Positions 62,513 through 64,000 of a stretch of DNA of 64,000 bases are shown here, in pieces. The stretch is from the NCBI GenBank assembly GCA_900316455.1, contig ONCX01000007.1, forward strand, positions 62,001-126,000, written 5' to 3'. A program made the position numbers and the translations under genes. Source of the DNA: an uncultured Eubacteriales bacterium (lineage in GTDB: Bacteria; Bacillota; Clostridia; Oscillospirales; Acutalibacteraceae). The stretch's first letter is position 1. Every line of letters starts with the position of its first letter. Below the pieces are notes generated by a model. It ran no database searches. It saw only the letters and a list, made by a program, of their open reading frames with translations, and was not told the DNA's origin.

Positions 62513-62552
62513 AACGCGGCGCTTCAATTCAAATTGATGTGCCGCGTTTTTG
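62513..62552 (+). terminator. Terminator of the YhaO/YhaN pair
   Basis: AACGCGGC/GCCGCGTT stem, inner TCAATT/AATTGA, then TTTTT. Confidence 0.8.
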
Positions 62553-62611
62553 TAATCTGCTCATAAAAATTTAAAAAATTTTAAATTTTTTGCAAAGCAA
62601 AATGAAAGCAC

Positions 62612-62640
62612 TTGATTTATTGTTAATTATATGATAATAT
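62612..62640 (+). promoter_or_regulatory. Promoter of the pheS T-box transcript
   Basis: TTGATT, 17 bases, TAATAT. Confidence 0.55.
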
Positions 62641-62649
62641 GACAAGTAA

Positions 62650-62912
62650 TTAATTAAATACCTGTCTAAAGGCAATGAAAGCATTTAAGTAACCGCCGAT
62701 ATGATAATTTCATCAGAGAGGGAGTGTCGTGGCTGCAAGCACTCTTGGGATTCCGGTGGTGAATTTCGGTGCCGGAGCCGACGGTTCGACCTTTTGCAAG
62801 GAAGGGCTGTCCGATTTCCCCGCGTTAACGGGACTTAAAGATGGATTTTTATTTGTTTAAAAATCTGAATTTGGGTGGTACCGCGAGATTTCGTCCCATT
62901 GGACGGGGTCTT
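62650..62912 (+). ncRNA. T-box riboswitch, Phe-specific
   Basis: Leader RNA that reads tRNA-Phe charging and controls pheS. The T-box TGGGTGGTACCGCG is at 62873-62886. The terminator AGATTTCGTCC (from 62887) pairs with GGACGGGGTCT, followed by a run of T. Upstream is a long stem I region with a GAGTG/CACTC hairpin and the likely specifier TTC at 62765-62767 in GAATTTCGGTG, matching a phenylalanine codon. Uncharged tRNA-Phe would favour the antiterminator and pheS expression. Together with its promoter and the pheS ribosome site it accounts for the gap 62553-62980. Confidence 0.92.
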
Positions 62913-62915
62913 ATT
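62887..62915 (+). terminator. T-box attenuator terminator
   Basis: 11-bp stem with G-U pairs around CATT, then TATTTTTTT. Confidence 0.85.
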
Positions 62916-62980
62916 TTTTTGTGCCTTGTTATTCATGTCGCTTGTCAGACGGGTATTGCAAAATAAAGGAGGAAAATGCA

Positions 62981-64000
62981 ATGGAGAAAAAAATTGCAGA
63001 AATTATCCAGAATTTCACCGAAGCCGCCAAGGACGCTTCCGACTCCGCTTCAGTCGAGAAGCTGAGAGTGGCGTTTCTCGGTAAAAAGGGCGAAATCGCC
63101 GAGCTTATGAAGGATCTCAAGTCAGCTCCGGCAGATCGGAAAAAGGAATTCGGTCAGAAAATCAATCAGTTAAAAAAGGACGTAGAGGTCAGACTTTCGG
63201 ATCTCACCGCCGCAATCGAACAGAAGGAGCTTGAAGCGCTTATCAGCAGCGCCGAATGCTATGACGTTACCATGCCTTCCGGAGTGGAAACGGGTTCATA
63301 TCATCCTATTACTCTCGTACAGCGTGAGCTTGAGGAGATTTTTGCTTCAATGGGCTTTACTGTTGAGGATTATGATGAGATTGTTGACGATTATCATTGC
63401 TTTGAAGCGCTTAATATACCAAAGCATCACCCTGCGCGAGATATGCAGGACACATATTATCTTGACAACGGTCAGCTTCTCAAAACGCACACCTCTGCTG
63501 CTCAGAATGCAATAATGCGTAAATACGGCGCTCCGCTGCGTGCCATTTTCCCCGGACGCTGCTTCCGCAACGAAGCTATTGACGCATGCCATGAAAATAC
63601 ATTCTTCCAGATGGAAGGAATTATGATTGATAAGAATATCTCCATCTCAAATCTTATCTACTTTATGAAAACCATGCTTTCAGAGGTATTTGAACGCGAT
63701 GTTCAGGTGCGTCTGCGTCCTGGCTTCTTCCCGTTCGTTGAGCCCGGATTTGAACTGGACATAAGCTGTCAGGTCTGCGGCGGCAAGGGCTGTCCATCCT
63801 GCAAGAATTCCGGCTGGCTCGAATTGTGTCCCTGCGGTATGATTCATCCGAATGTTCTGATCGCCGGAGGAATTGATCCTGAGGAATATACGGGCTTTGC
63901 GTTCGGTCTGGGTCTTACACGTCTTGCCATGATGAAATACGGCGTCAAGGACATTCGTACATTCAACAGCGGCAATCTCAAAGCGCTCTCGCAGTTTGAG
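62981..64000 (+). CDS. pheS: Phenylalanine-tRNA ligase alpha subunit (3' end cut)
   Basis: The first 340 residues are in the window and the frame is still open at 64000. N-terminal coiled coil (about 1-85), class II motif 2 (FPGRCFRNEAIDACHENTFF), motif 3 (GFAFGLGLTRLAMMKYG) and the four-cysteine insert CQVCGGKGCPSC found in many Firmicute PheS proteins. It charges tRNA-Phe as part of the alpha2-beta2 enzyme; pheT should follow beyond the window. ATG 62981 follows AAAGGAGGAAA. Confidence 0.96.
   Translation, partial: MEKKIAEIIQNFTEAAKDASDSASVEKLRVAFLGKKGEIAELMKDLKSAPADRKKEFGQKINQLKKDVEVRLSDLTAAIEQKELEALISSAECYDVTMPSGVETGSYHPITLVQRELEEIFASMGFTVEDYDEIVDDYHCFEALNIPKHHPARDMQDTYYLDNGQLLKTHTSAAQNAIMRKYGAPLRAIFPGRCFRNEAIDACHENTFFQMEGIMIDKNISISNLIYFMKTMLSEVFERDVQVRLRPGFFPFVEPGFELDISCQVCGGKGCPSCKNSGWLELCPCGMIHPNVLIAGGIDPEEYTGFAFGLGLTRLAMMKYGVKDIRTFNSGNLKALSQFE

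Noticed and set aside
1-64000. tRNA, rRNA, insertion sequences, prophage or attachment sites
   Set aside because: None recognised by eye in any intergenic stretch; a covariance or transposase search would be needed to exclude small or decayed ones.

Overview
The window reads as a core chromosomal segment of an anaerobic, endospore-forming Firmicute of the class Clostridia, most likely an Oscillospirales/Ruminococcus-like organism. The evidence is a complete spoIIIA operon on the minus strand, a T-box leader in front of pheS, class B sortase, RqcH, MrnC, TrmK, YhaO/YhaN-like and RelQ-like proteins, moderate G+C, strong Shine-Dalgarno sites and many TTG start codons. I see no rRNA, tRNA, CRISPR array, insertion sequence or prophage. 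Almost all the DNA is coding, in short operons separated by TTGACA/TATAAT-type promoters and hairpin terminators shared by convergent genes.

Layout. 1-9.9 kb: 5' part of a P-type Ca2+-ATPase (-), then a divergent type II topoisomerase pair with luxS (+), a lipase/glycerol-kinase pair (-) and a membrane-anchored hydrolase (+). 9.9-20.2 kb (-): a four-gene GldA/F/G-like ABC machine with a DUF4340 protein, a radical SAM protein, a DnaQ-type exonuclease, TatD, DegV and a MurL-like glutamate epimerase. 20.3-25.8 kb (+): a sulfur-transfer pair (cysteine desulfurase and ThiI), PncC, sortase B, a CinA-N-like protein, a 33-residue membrane peptide and an HTH regulator. 25.8-32 kb: a Gx transporter divergent from ApbE, a small HTH gene, ABC-F ATPase, MtaB and a PH-domain protein. 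32.1-37 kb: spoIIIAH to spoIIIAA (-), followed by a parS-like 16-mer. 37-48.5 kb: an RluA-type synthase, RqcH, NIF3/TrmK, a DUF1858 protein, two tandem LRR lipoproteins, RadA, a HAD phosphatase, RelQ and a secreted CAP protein. 48.6-58.9 kb (-): a run starting with a DUF815 ATPase, then MrnC, a two-component system and a 2201-residue helicase/nuclease. 59-64 kb (+): a YhaO/YhaN nuclease-ATPase pair and the T-box-controlled pheS, cut by the window end.

The most unusual locus is the giant minus-strand protein at 48660-55265. It joins a DUF4145-like N-domain, nine acidic 13-residue repeats, a transglutaminase-like fold, DUF4011, an SF1 helicase, a Vsr/DUF559-like nuclease domain and a DUF3320-like C-terminus. 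The architecture recalls DUF4011-helicase-Vsr defence proteins, but here it sits directly behind a sensor kinase/response regulator pair in a housekeeping neighbourhood. Other points of interest are the MurL-like protein in a Clostridial setting, the Gld-like ABC machine, a cysteine desulfurase whose best start is CTG, the parS-like site and the divergent topoisomerase pair. All functional calls rest on reading motifs by eye; no database search was possible.
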